From Comamonas resistens (lineage in GTDB: Bacteria; Pseudomonadota; Gammaproteobacteria; Burkholderiales; Burkholderiaceae_C), in NCBI RefSeq assembly GCF_030064165.1, contig NZ_CP125947.1, forward strand, positions 4,588,001 to 4,652,000: a stretch of 64,000 nucleotides of DNA, in the 5' to 3' direction. This document shows, in pieces, positions 40,668 to 49,293 of the stretch (position 1 is its first letter; every line of letters begins with the position of its first letter). The position numbers and the translations under genes are program-made. The notes under the pieces are model-generated. The model had not been told where the DNA came from and made no database searches. It saw only the letters and a program-made list of their open reading frames with translations.

Positions 40668-41702
40668 ATGATCACCTTTGTGCGAGCGGCATCTCTGACG
40701 AACTATGCGGAACTCTTCCGAGCGATGGGAGGAGACCCCGACAAGGCATTGCGTCAGGCTGGCCTGCGGCCATCCGTGGTGCTTGAGCAAGACCAGCTCA
40801 TAGACGCACTGGTCGCCGGACGCCTGCTTGAGGATGCTGCGGCCTCCACGGGCTGCGAGAACTTTGGTCTGCGCATGGCGCAATCTCGCCAGATCTCGAA
40901 CTTCGGAGTCGTCAGCCTGTTGCTGCTGCATCAGCCCACGCTGCGCAAGGTGCTGACCACGCTCATCGAGCATGTACACATGCTTAACGAGTCTTTGGTG
41001 ATACAGATGGAAGACGCCAACGGCGTGGTTGTCCTGCGCGAGGAGTTCACGCTGCCGGAGGCCCTGACGCAATCCATGGAGTTGGCGATCGGCGTTCTGT
41101 TTCGCACCTGCAATCTCCTGCTCAATGACCGCTGGCGTCCACAACAGGTCTGCTTTACGCACCATGCGCCCCGCGATCTCAGCCTGCATAAACAGCTGTT
41201 TCGCTGCCGTGTGGAATTTGATGCGGACTTCAACGGCATTGTCTTTCGCACCGAAGACCTGGATGCTCCCAACCCCCTGGCAGACCCGGTACTGGTGCGC
41301 TACGCACAGACCGTGGTGGACACCAGCCAGCAGGGCCGCCAGGCCTCTGTTGCGCAGCGTGTGCGCAAGGCCATCTACCTCATGCTGCCATCGGGCAGCG
41401 CCACCTGCATTTGCGTTGCTCAGGGGCTGGGGCGCAGCGTGCGCACGCTGCAGCGGGAGCTCAGCGAGGAAGGGCTGAGCTTTACCGATTTGCTCGTCGA
41501 GGTTCGCTCCGATCTGGCCCAGCGCTATGTGCGCAATCCCGAGTACTCCGTGGGCCAGATCGCGTCCATGCTGGGCTACAACAGCCACAGCGCTTTTACG
41601 CGCTGGTTTGCCACGCTGTTCGGCTGCCCACCCGAGGTCTGGCGCGAGAAAAACATCCCGCAGCGCCAGCCTCAGGCCAGCGGGCCGATCAAGCGCGCGT
41701 AG
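40668..41702 (+). CDS. AraC-family regulator with OruR/ArgR-type N-terminal domain
   Basis: A 344-residue regulator. The N-terminal half (TNYAELFRAMGGDPDKALRQAGL, EDAAASTGCENFGLRMA) is the arabinose-binding-like domain of the OruR/ArgR group, and the C-terminal AraC DNA-binding domain has GRSVRTLQRELSEEGLSFTDLLVEVRSDLA and YSVGQIASMLGYNSHSAFTRWFATLFGCPPEVWR. ATG 40668 follows TGGAGCA. Divergent placement makes it the probable activator of the dioxygenase/BKACE cluster. Its 3' end overlaps the convergent M20 gene by 14 bp. Confidence 0.92.
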   Translation: MITFVRAASLTNYAELFRAMGGDPDKALRQAGLRPSVVLEQDQLIDALVAGRLLEDAAASTGCENFGLRMAQSRQISNFGVVSLLLLHQPTLRKVLTTLIEHVHMLNESLVIQMEDANGVVVLREEFTLPEALTQSMELAIGVLFRTCNLLLNDRWRPQQVCFTHHAPRDLSLHKQLFRCRVEFDADFNGIVFRTEDLDAPNPLADPVLVRYAQTVVDTSQQGRQASVAQRVRKAIYLMLPSGSATCICVAQGLGRSVRTLQRELSEEGLSFTDLLVEVRSDLAQRYVRNPEYSVGQIASMLGYNSHSAFTRWFATLFGCPPEVWREKNIPQRQPQASGPIKRA

Positions 41703-42900
41703 GCTGCGCCAGCCAGCGCTGGGCCAGCTTGACCCAGAAGGTTCCCCCCAGCGGGATCAGCGTGTCGTTGAAGTCATAGCTGGGGTTGTGCAGCGTGCAG
41801 GGACCGCCGCCATGGCCCAGGGCGCGGTGGTCACCATCGCCGTTGGCGATGAAACAGTAGGCACCGGGCTTTTCCAGCAGCATGAAGGCAAAGTCCTCGG
41901 CCCCCATGGAAGGCTCCTGCGGCACCACGCCGGCATCGCCCAGAATCTCGCGCATCACCGTCTGTGCAAACTCGGCCTCGGGCGCCGTGTTGATGGTGGG
42001 CGGGTAGTTGCGTACGAACTCGAATTCGCATTGCGCGCCATGGGCCGCACAGATGGCCTCGCTGATCTGCTGCATGCGCTGCTCGATCATGTCCAGCACC
42101 TCCAGCGTGAAGGTGCGCACCGTGCCCTGCAGCTCCACGCTGTCGGGCACCACATTGGTGGCTTCGCCCGCATGAACCATGGTCACCGACACCACGCCGG
42201 CCTCGATGGGCTTGACGTTGCGGCTGACGATGGTCTGGAACGCCATGATGAGCTGAGCCGCCACGGGCACGGGGTCGATCACCATATGCGGCATGGCCGC
42301 ATGACCGCCCTTGCCGCGCACCACGATCTTGAATTCGTTGCTGGAGGCCATGGCAGGCCCTGCGCCCACGGCCATGGTGCCGGCCTTCATGCCCGGCCAG
42401 TTGTGCATGCCGAAAACGGCCTGCATGGGGAACTGCTCGAACAGTCCTTCCTTGACCATCTCGCGTGCGCCGCCGCCGCCCTCCTCGGCAGGCTGGAAGA
42501 TGGCGTAGACCGTGCCCTCGAAGCTGTCGCGGTGGGCAGCCAGATACTGCACCGCCGCCAGCAGCATGGCCGTGTGGCCGTCGTGACCGCAGGCATGCAT
42601 CTTGCCCGCATGGCGGCTCGCATGATCGAAGGTGTTGAACTCCTGCATGGGCAGGGCATCCATATCGGCGCGCAGACCGATGGCACGGCCGCTCTTGCCG
42701 CCATCCCTGCCATGGATGATGCCGACCACGCCGGTCTTGCCCAGACCGCGATGGGTGGCTACGCCCCATTGCGCCAGCTTCCCGGCCACCAGATCCGAGG
42801 TGCGAATTTCCTCGAAGCACAGCTCCGGGTGGGCATGAATATCGCGACGCAGTGCGGCGATGTCAGGGGCGCTTGCATGAAGTTCGGGCAGCAGGGCCAT
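41689..42900 (-). CDS. M20 family amidohydrolase (hippurate hydrolase-like)
   Basis: A 403-residue metallopeptidase of the M20D group: RDIHAHPELCFEE, the metal site HACGHDGHTAMLLAA, and IFQPAEEGGGGAREM with the catalytic Glu pair. The dimerisation domain contains GKGGHAAMPH. It hydrolyses N-acyl amino acids such as hippurate to acid plus amino acid in the cytoplasm. ATG 42900 follows AAGGAGA; the first residues of a longer reading are unconserved. It lies 84 bp after the stop of a LIV-type binding-protein gene on the same strand, suggesting that protein imports its substrate. Confidence 0.92.
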   Translation of the reverse strand: MALLPELHASAPDIAALRRDIHAHPELCFEEIRTSDLVAGKLAQWGVATHRGLGKTGVVGIIHGRDGGKSGRAIGLRADMDALPMQEFNTFDHASRHAGKMHACGHDGHTAMLLAAVQYLAAHRDSFEGTVYAIFQPAEEGGGGAREMVKEGLFEQFPMQAVFGMHNWPGMKAGTMAVGAGPAMASSNEFKIVVRGKGGHAAMPHMVIDPVPVAAQLIMAFQTIVSRNVKPIEAGVVSVTMVHAGEATNVVPDSVELQGTVRTFTLEVLDMIEQRMQQISEAICAAHGAQCEFEFVRNYPPTINTAPEAEFAQTVMREILGDAGVVPQEPSMGAEDFAFMLLEKPGAYCFIANGDGDHRALGHGGGPCTLHNPSYDFNDTLIPLGGTFWVKLAQRWLAQPTRA

Positions 42901-42984
42901 GCGCTCTCTCCTTGGGGTCATCAATGGCAAAGACGCCATGATGACCCAAAGCCGGAGCCGTTGCGCCCTTGCGGCCTCAAAGCC

Positions 42985-44142
42985 TCACACCCGTACCTTG
43001 CCGTCCCCCGTGAGCATGGACAGCTCCACAAAGCGGGGCTTGCCCGCCTGAGGCCGGAAAGCGATGGGAAAACCCGCCACCTGCTGGCCGTTCAGGGCAT
43101 CCAGCGCTGCCACCAGACCCGCGCGCTGCAGGCGTCCCCCCGCAGAGGCGGACTTCAGGGCCTCGGCCACGACACGGGCGGCCAGATAGCCTTCCATGCT
43201 TGAATAGTTGGGCTGCAGGGCCGCTGCGCCTTTCTGCAGCGCGGCCTGGAACTCGCGCGCCAGGGGGTGCGATGTCTTGTAGGGCGATGGCACGACCTGG
43301 GTGACCACCACGCCTTCGGCCTCTTTGCCCAGCGCCTGCGCCAGTGCCGACGTTCCCACAAACGACACGTTGTAGAACTGCCCGCCATAACCGGCCTGGC
43401 GCGCGGCGCGCACAAAAGCGGCGCTGGCGGCATAAGTGCCCACCTGTACCACCACGTCGGCGCCCAGCGGCACCAGGGTCTTGACCGCCTTGCTCACATC
43501 CTGGGAGTTGCGCTCCACCGTGGCCGTGCCCACTGGCTTGAGACCATGGCCTTGCAACGCCTGGGTCACACCATCGAGGCCAGACTGGCCATAGGCATCG
43601 TTCTGATAGAACACCGCAATCTTCTTGAGCCCCAGCGACACCAGTTGCTTGACCATGAGTGCGGTTTCATCGGCATAGGAAGCCCGCAGGTTGAAAACCG
43701 TCTGCGCCAGCTTGGGGTCGCGCAGACCAGCGCCACCGGTCAGCGGAGCGATCAGCGGCATCTGGGCCTTCTGCAGCAGAGGCAGGGCGGCCATGCTGGT
43801 CGGGGTGCCCAGGTAGCCGAACAGGGCCATGACATCGTCTGCCAGGAACTTCTGGGTATTGGCCACGCAGCGCTCGGGCTCATATCCATCGTCCAGGGTA
43901 CGCAGCTCCACCATGCGGCGGCCGATGCCACCCTGGGCATTGAGCTGATCAAAGTACAGCTTGGCGCCCTGCGAGAACTGCGTCCCCAGCTGGGCCGAAG
44001 GGCCGCTGAGCGCACAAGACTGCCCCAGGACAATAGGTCCCGATGCCTCCTGCGCCATGCTGCTGGCGCTCCAGACTCCTGCCGCTGCGCCTGCAGCAGT
44101 CACAAATTGGCGACGATTCCATCGCATTGGCTTGTCTTGCAT
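42985..44142 (-). CDS. LIV-type ABC binding protein with Tat-like signal
   Basis: A 385-residue type I periplasmic-binding protein. The leader has the twin arginines and hydrophobic stretch RRQFVTAAGAAAGVWSASSMA, so Tat export is possible. The mature protein begins GPIVLGQSCALSGPSAQLG and contains LKKIAVFYQNDAYGQSGLDGV. It is related to the two binding proteins at 61.7-64 kb (VVPSPY/LVPSPW block). ATG 44142 is chosen; ATG 44127 also fits. It is an orphan with no permease adjacent, diverges from the molybdopterin oxidoreductase and lies upstream of the M20 amidohydrolase. Confidence 0.9.
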   Translation of the reverse strand: MQDKPMRWNRRQFVTAAGAAAGVWSASSMAQEASGPIVLGQSCALSGPSAQLGTQFSQGAKLYFDQLNAQGGIGRRMVELRTLDDGYEPERCVANTQKFLADDVMALFGYLGTPTSMAALPLLQKAQMPLIAPLTGGAGLRDPKLAQTVFNLRASYADETALMVKQLVSLGLKKIAVFYQNDAYGQSGLDGVTQALQGHGLKPVGTATVERNSQDVSKAVKTLVPLGADVVVQVGTYAASAAFVRAARQAGYGGQFYNVSFVGTSALAQALGKEAEGVVVTQVVPSPYKTSHPLAREFQAALQKGAAALQPNYSSMEGYLAARVVAEALKSASAGGRLQRAGLVAALDALNGQQVAGFPIAFRPQAGKPRFVELSMLTGDGKVRV

Positions 44143-44298
44143 TGCTCTCGCTCTCCCTGCTTGGTGCTTGTTGTACGACTTGGATTCATTCGCTGCGGTT
44201 GTGGTGCATTTCATGTTTTTCTGCATGAATGCGAGTCGCATAATAGGCCGACATCGCCGTCGTTCACCGCGAATTCCCCTCAGTCTCAGAGCTCCAAA

Positions 44299-46350
44299 AT
44301 GCCCCACATCGCACAAGTACGCGGCGCCTGTCCGCATGACTGCCCGGACACCTGCGCCCTGGTCACCACCGTGGTCGACGGCACGGCCACCAAGGTCCAA
44401 GGCAATGCAGAACATCGTCACACCGGCGGCGTGCTGTGCAGCAAGGTCAGCAAATACACGGAGCGCACCTACCATGCAGACCGTGTGCTGCAGCCGCTCA
44501 AGCGCAGCGGCCCCAAAGGCTCGGGCCAGTTCACCCCCGTGAGCTGGGACGAAGCGCTGAGCGACATTGCCCAGCGCCTGCACCAGATCGCACAGCGCCA
44601 GCCCGAAGCCATACTCCCCTACAGCTACGCGGGCACCATGGGCCAGGTGCAGGGCCAGAGCATGGACCGGCGCTTTTTCCACCAGCTGGGCGCCAGCCTG
44701 CTGGACCGCACCATCTGCGCCAGCGCCGGCAGCGAGGCCCTGGCCGCCACCTATGGCGGCAAGCTGGGCATGCGCATGGAATTCTTTGCCGAAAGCCGGC
44801 TGATCCTGATCTGGGGCAGCAACAGCATCACCAGCAATCTGCACTTCTGGCGTTACGCCCAGGAGGCCAAGCGCCAGGGCGCCAGGCTGGTCTGCATAGA
44901 CCCGCGCAAAAGCGAGACGGCCGACAAATGCCACGAGCACCTGCAGTTGCTGCCCGGCACCGATGCCGCGCTGGCCTTTGCGCTGATGCACGAGCTGATC
45001 GTCAACGATTGGCTGGACCATGATTACCTCGCCCGTCACACACTGGGCTGGGAGGCCCTCAAGGCCCGCGCCCTGCAATGGCCGCCCGAGCGGGCAGCCC
45101 AGGTCTGCGGCCTGCCGGTAGAGCAGATCCGCCAGCTGGCGCGCGACTATGGCAGCAGCCAGCCAGCGGCCATCCGCCTGAACTACGGCATGCAGCGTGT
45201 GCGCGGCGGCGGCAACGCGGTACGCGCCATTGCCTGCCTGCCAGCGCTGATCGGTGCCTGGCGCCACCGCGCGGGCGGGCTGCTGCTATCAAGCTCCGGC
45301 GTGCTGCCCTTTGACATGGCGGCGCTGCAGATGCCCAGGCTGATGGGCGAACGCCGCCCGCGCACGCTGAACATGAGCAGCATTGGCGATGTGTTGCTGC
45401 ACCCGGGCGATGCCAGCTTCGGGCCCAAGGTGGAAGCCGTGGTCGTCTACAACAGCAACCCCGTGGCCGTGGCTCCCGAATCAGCCAAGGTGGCCGCAGG
45501 CTTTGCCCGTGAAGACCTGTTCACCGTGGTGCTGGAGCATTTCCTGACCGACACCGCCGACCATGCCGACTATGTGCTGCCCGCCACCACCCAGCTTGAG
45601 CACTGGGACATTCACGGCAGCTACGGCCATACCGATGTGCTGCTGAACCGCCCCGCCATCGCGCCCGCAGGCCAGGCCCGCAGCAATGCCCGGATCTTCC
45701 GCGACCTGGCTGCGCAGATGGCCAAGCTGGACCCCTTGTTTGCCGCCAGCCACTTTCATGACTCGGATGAGGCTCTGGCCCGCCAGGCAGTTGCGCATAC
45801 AGCTATCAGTTTTGAAGAACTGCTGGAACGTGGCTTTGCCACCATCCCCTTGCCTGAGGCTCCTTTTGCCAGCGGCGGCTTTGCAACGCCATCGGGCAAA
45901 TGCGAGTTCGACAACCCGGCGCTGGCCGCGCTGGGCGTCAGCACCCTGCCCGATCATCTGCCCAACTACGAAGCGCCCACGCCCGACTATCCGCTGGCCA
46001 TGATCTCGCCGCCGGCACGCAATTTTCTCAACAGCACCTTCACCAATGTCGCCAGCCTGCAGCGCATGGAGGAAAGGCCGCTGCTGGAAATACACCCCGA
46101 CGATGCGGCCGCGCGCGGCATTGCCGACGGCGATCTGCTGCGCGTCTTCAATGCACGGGGCGAACATGTCTGCCATGCCAGCCTCAACGGCCGCGCACGC
46201 CAGGGCGTGGTGGCGGGCCTGGGCATCTGGTGGCGCAAACAGGGCGCCAACGGCACCAATGTCAACGAGCTGACTCACCAGCAGCTCACCGACATAGGTC
46301 GCGGCCCCTGCTTTTACGACTGCGCCGTACAGGTTGCCAAGGCCCTCTGA
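44299..46350 (+). CDS. molybdopterin-dependent oxidoreductase with N-terminal 4Fe-4S site
   Basis: A 683-residue member of the DMSO-reductase superfamily (BisC/Fdh-like). The N-terminus CPHDCPDTCAL plus GGVLCSKV gives the 4Fe-4S ligands. The MGD-binding motifs (ILIWGSNSITSN, VVYNSNPVAVAPESAKVAAG, VLPATTQLEHWDIHGSYG) and the C-terminal GATE-fold domain (PLLEIHPDDAAARGIADGD) follow. TICASAG occupies the Mo-ligand region, but the ligand cannot be named by eye. No signal peptide and no electron-transfer subunit are near, so it is probably a soluble cytoplasmic enzyme of unknown substrate. Start ATG 44299 has a weak binding site. Confidence 0.88.
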   Translation: MPHIAQVRGACPHDCPDTCALVTTVVDGTATKVQGNAEHRHTGGVLCSKVSKYTERTYHADRVLQPLKRSGPKGSGQFTPVSWDEALSDIAQRLHQIAQRQPEAILPYSYAGTMGQVQGQSMDRRFFHQLGASLLDRTICASAGSEALAATYGGKLGMRMEFFAESRLILIWGSNSITSNLHFWRYAQEAKRQGARLVCIDPRKSETADKCHEHLQLLPGTDAALAFALMHELIVNDWLDHDYLARHTLGWEALKARALQWPPERAAQVCGLPVEQIRQLARDYGSSQPAAIRLNYGMQRVRGGGNAVRAIACLPALIGAWRHRAGGLLLSSSGVLPFDMAALQMPRLMGERRPRTLNMSSIGDVLLHPGDASFGPKVEAVVVYNSNPVAVAPESAKVAAGFAREDLFTVVLEHFLTDTADHADYVLPATTQLEHWDIHGSYGHTDVLLNRPAIAPAGQARSNARIFRDLAAQMAKLDPLFAASHFHDSDEALARQAVAHTAISFEELLERGFATIPLPEAPFASGGFATPSGKCEFDNPALAALGVSTLPDHLPNYEAPTPDYPLAMISPPARNFLNSTFTNVASLQRMEERPLLEIHPDDAAARGIADGDLLRVFNARGEHVCHASLNGRARQGVVAGLGIWWRKQGANGTNVNELTHQQLTDIGRGPCFYDCAVQVAKAL

Positions 46351-46505
46351 ACACGACGCCAGCTGCACGCCATACCTGCGTCATTGCGGTTATTCGCGCG
46401 GCCCGATAAAGGCAGGCGCCAGATAATGCAGACCAGCTACGAATAAAACACGGCAGAAGAGAGACACCCGCAGGAAAACTCCCGCGCATCTGCCGACCTG
46501 ACCAG

Positions 46506-48110
46506 ATGTCATCACCGAAGATAAAAAAAACGACCAGGATTGCTACCCGTCTGGATCTGCGCCGCCTGATCCTGGTGCTGACGATCTGCAGCGCCTTGAT
46601 CCCGTTTGCCAACACCTTCTATGCCGGCTATCTGGTGCAGCGCCAGCAGCTGATCGATACCACGCTGGAAGGCCATTACGCCTATGCCACCAAGCTGGCC
46701 CGCAGCACCGATGACTTTCTGCAATCGGCGCTGCAGCAGCTGGACTACAGCGCCAAGCTGATGGCCGGGCACATGGATGACCTCCACTATCTGGGCGAAG
46801 AAGCCGCGCGCCTGCGTCTGCAGACCAAGAGCTTCAACTCCGTGACCGTCATAGACCAGACAGGCTATGTCCTGGCCACCTCCCCCGAGACCTTGCAGAT
46901 CGTGGGCAAGACACTCAAGAGTGCCGGTGTCACCGAAGCCCTGCAGGCCAAGGGGCCGATCATCAGCCAGCCCTATATGGCGGTGACGGACAACTTCATC
47001 ATCTTCATCTCCCAACCCATTTTTGCGGCAGACGGCCAGTATCTGGGTGCCGTGGGCGGCAGCATCTACCTCAAGCAGGAGAGCATGCTGGATACCTTGC
47101 TGGGCTCGCACTTCTACCAAGACGGCTCTTATGTCTTCGTCGTGGACAAGAACAAGCACATCATCTATCACCCCAACAACAAGCGCGTGGGTGAACGGAT
47201 CAGCAATAACGAGGCCATCAATCAGGTCAGCCAGGGCGAATCCGGCAAGACGCCGCTGATCAACAGCCAGGGCATAGAAATGCTGGCCGGTTACGCCGTC
47301 GTGCCATCCACAGGCTGGGGCATCGTGGCCCAGCGCCCCAAGACGGTCACGCTGGCTCCGCTCAACGCGCTGATGCGCTCCGTGCTCTACAAGACCCTGC
47401 CCATCGCCCTGCTGATGCTGCTGGTGATCTGGTGGAGCGCCCGCCGCATCACCAGCCCGCTGCGCCAGCTGGCCAACGGTGCGCGTGCCATGGACAGGCC
47501 CGAAACCGCCCAGCAGATCCAGTCCGTCAAATCCTGGTACTTCGAATCGCAGGAGCTCAAGAAAGCCATGCTGCGCGGCATCGGGCTGCTGCAGCGCAAT
47601 ATCACCAAGCTGCGCGAGGATGTGAACACCGACCCGCTGACCGGCCTGGGCAACCGCCGCCACCTTGAGGCCGCCATCACCGCTTTCCAGGCCGAGAAGA
47701 TGCCGTTTGCCGTGATCGCCATCGACATCGATCACTTCAAGAAGATCAACGACGGCTTCGGCCATGACGCGGGCGACGAGGTGATCAGGCAGCTGGGCCG
47801 GCAGATACGGGAAGTGTCCCGCGCCGACGACGCGCCCTGCCGCGTGGGCGGTGAGGAATTTCTGCTGCTGCTGCCCGCCGCCCCGCTGCACAGCGCGGCC
47901 CAGGTTGCCGAGCGCCTGCGCGCGCTGGTCGAGCATACCGAGCTGCCCACGGTGGGCCGGATTTCGGTCTCTCTGGGCGTGGCGCACTGGCCCGACAGCA
48001 ACGACGACATCAAGACCGTGTTCCAGCAGGCCGACGCCATGCTCTACGCCGCCAAGCGCGCGGGCCGCAACCGGGTGGAAGTCGTTCCACCGGCCACGAC
48101 GGCCCGGTGA
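46506..48110 (+). CDS. membrane-bound diguanylate cyclase with dCache sensor
   Basis: A 534-residue protein: helix 1 (residues 19-43), a periplasmic dCache domain (about 45-290) with typical VIDQTGYVLATS and VFVVDKNKHIIYHPN blocks, helix 2 (297-312), HAMP, and a C-terminal GGDEF domain. The active loop is GGEEF at 448-452, and the product-inhibition site RxxD is present at Arg439-Asp442 with the canonical spacing, so an active and feedback-controlled c-di-GMP synthase is expected. The ligand of the dCache domain is unknown. A terminator and repeat B copy 8 follow. Confidence 0.93.
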   Translation: MSSPKIKKTTRIATRLDLRRLILVLTICSALIPFANTFYAGYLVQRQQLIDTTLEGHYAYATKLARSTDDFLQSALQQLDYSAKLMAGHMDDLHYLGEEAARLRLQTKSFNSVTVIDQTGYVLATSPETLQIVGKTLKSAGVTEALQAKGPIISQPYMAVTDNFIIFISQPIFAADGQYLGAVGGSIYLKQESMLDTLLGSHFYQDGSYVFVVDKNKHIIYHPNNKRVGERISNNEAINQVSQGESGKTPLINSQGIEMLAGYAVVPSTGWGIVAQRPKTVTLAPLNALMRSVLYKTLPIALLMLLVIWWSARRITSPLRQLANGARAMDRPETAQQIQSVKSWYFESQELKKAMLRGIGLLQRNITKLREDVNTDPLTGLGNRRHLEAAITAFQAEKMPFAVIAIDIDHFKKINDGFGHDAGDEVIRQLGRQIREVSRADDAPCRVGGEEFLLLLPAAPLHSAAQVAERLRALVEHTELPTVGRISVSLGVAHWPDSNDDIKTVFQQADAMLYAAKRAGRNRVEVVPPATTAR

Positions 48111-48118
48111 TTACTCAC

Positions 48119-48172
48119 GTATTGATAGCCAACAGCGCTTTATGAGAGAGCGCTAGATCCGTTTTTCATGCA
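48119..48172 (+). repeat. dispersed repeat family B, copy 8
   Basis: TATTGATAGCCAACAGCGCT, TTATGAGAGAGCGCTAGATC, CGTTTTTCATG. It has both inverted AGCGCT halves of the family. Confidence 0.7.
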
Positions 48173-48205
48173 TGAAAAAGGCCCGGAAGCTCCGGGCCTT
48201 TTTTC
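48172..48205. terminator. bidirectional rho-independent terminator
   Basis: AAAAAGGCCCGGA (48175-48187) pairs with TCCGGGCCTTTTT (48191-48203) around a 3-nt loop. It is shared by the cyclase gene and the convergent Bug gene. Confidence 0.95.
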
Positions 48206-48224
48206 GCCAGTTCCTGGCGGCGGC

Positions 48225-49199
48225 TCAGTCCAGCTTGGTGCCGGCAGCCTTGATGACCTCACCCCAGCGCTTGGCTTCGGCGCGGGCCATGGCATGAAAC
48301 TGCTCGGGCGTGCCTGGCAGGGCTTCCATGCCGAAGTCCGCCATGCGCTTGACCACCTCGGGGTCCTTGAGCGCTTTTTGCAGGTCGCCGTTCAGGCGCT
48401 GCACCATGGCCGGCGGCATGGCCTTGGGGCCCAGAATGCCCTGGAAGGCATAGACCTCGGAATCCTTGACGCCCAGCTCGGCCAGCGTGGGCACATTGGG
48501 CAGCGTGGGAATACGCTTGGCCGTACCGATGGCCAGGGCGCGCACCTTGCCCGACTGGATCATGGGCAGGCCCGCAGGCAGATCCAGGAACATGCAGGGG
48601 ACCTGGCCGCCCATCACATCGGCCACGGCCGGGGCTGCGCCCTTGTAGGGGATATGGGTCAGGCTGGTGCCGGTGCGATTCTTGAACAGCTCCATGGCCA
48701 GGTGATGGGGCGAGCCATTGCCGGGCGAGGCGTAGTCAAGCTTGCCGGGGTGGGCCTTGGCATAGGCCAGGAACTCCTTGAAGTCCTTGGCCGCGAAAGC
48801 GGGGTTCACCACCAGCGCCATGGGGAAGCGGCTGATGCCGCCGATATAGCTGAAGTCCTTGTCGGGATTGAAAGGCAGCTTGCTGAACAGATGCTCGTTG
48901 AAGGCCAGGATGGCGTTGTCGGCCGACATGATGGTGTAGCCGTCCGGCTTGGCCGAGGCCACGATCTGACCGCCGATATTGGTCGATGCCCCGGGGCGGT
49001 TGTCCACCACGATGGTCTGGTTCAGCGTCTTGCGCATGGCTTCGGCCACGGTGCGGGCCAGCACATCGGTGCCGCCTCCCGGTGGGTAGGGCACCACCCA
49101 GCGCACGGGGCCGGAGGGCCATTCCTGCGCCATGGCCCAAGGGGAAACGGCAGCAGCCGAGCCGGCAGCGGCGGCTGCCAGAAATTGACGTCTATCCAT
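48225..49199 (-). CDS. TctC/Bug-family binding protein with Tat-type leader
   Basis: A 324-residue periplasmic protein. The leader DRRQFLAAAAAGSAAAVSPWAMA carries an RRQFL motif, so Tat export is likely. The mature part, EWPSGPVRWVVPYPPGGGTDVLARTVAEAM, NRPGASTNIGGQIVASAKPDGYTIM and IPYKGAAPAVADVMGGQVPCMFLD, is classic Bug. ATG 49199 follows AAGGAGACAAAAACC. It lies downstream of the TraB/GumN and FAH genes on the same strand but is separated by an 85-bp gap with repeat B copy 9. No TctAB genes adjoin. Confidence 0.93.
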   Translation of the reverse strand: MDRRQFLAAAAAGSAAAVSPWAMAQEWPSGPVRWVVPYPPGGGTDVLARTVAEAMRKTLNQTIVVDNRPGASTNIGGQIVASAKPDGYTIMSADNAILAFNEHLFSKLPFNPDKDFSYIGGISRFPMALVVNPAFAAKDFKEFLAYAKAHPGKLDYASPGNGSPHHLAMELFKNRTGTSLTHIPYKGAAPAVADVMGGQVPCMFLDLPAGLPMIQSGKVRALAIGTAKRIPTLPNVPTLAELGVKDSEVYAFQGILGPKAMPPAMVQRLNGDLQKALKDPEVVKRMADFGMEALPGTPEQFHAMARAEAKRWGEVIKAAGTKLD

Positions 49200-49255
49200 G
49201 GTTTTTGTCTCCTTGTGAATCACGGTTGGTTTTCCGTATCCGCGCTGCGGCACTA

Positions 49256-49293
49256 TCACTATTGATAGCAGACAGCGCTTGCATTTATTGCGT
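49256..49293 (+). repeat. dispersed repeat family B, copy 9
   Basis: TCACTATTGATAGCAGACAG then CGCTTGCATTTATTG. It overlaps the last codons and stop of the TraB/GumN gene (ends at 49285). Confidence 0.6.
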
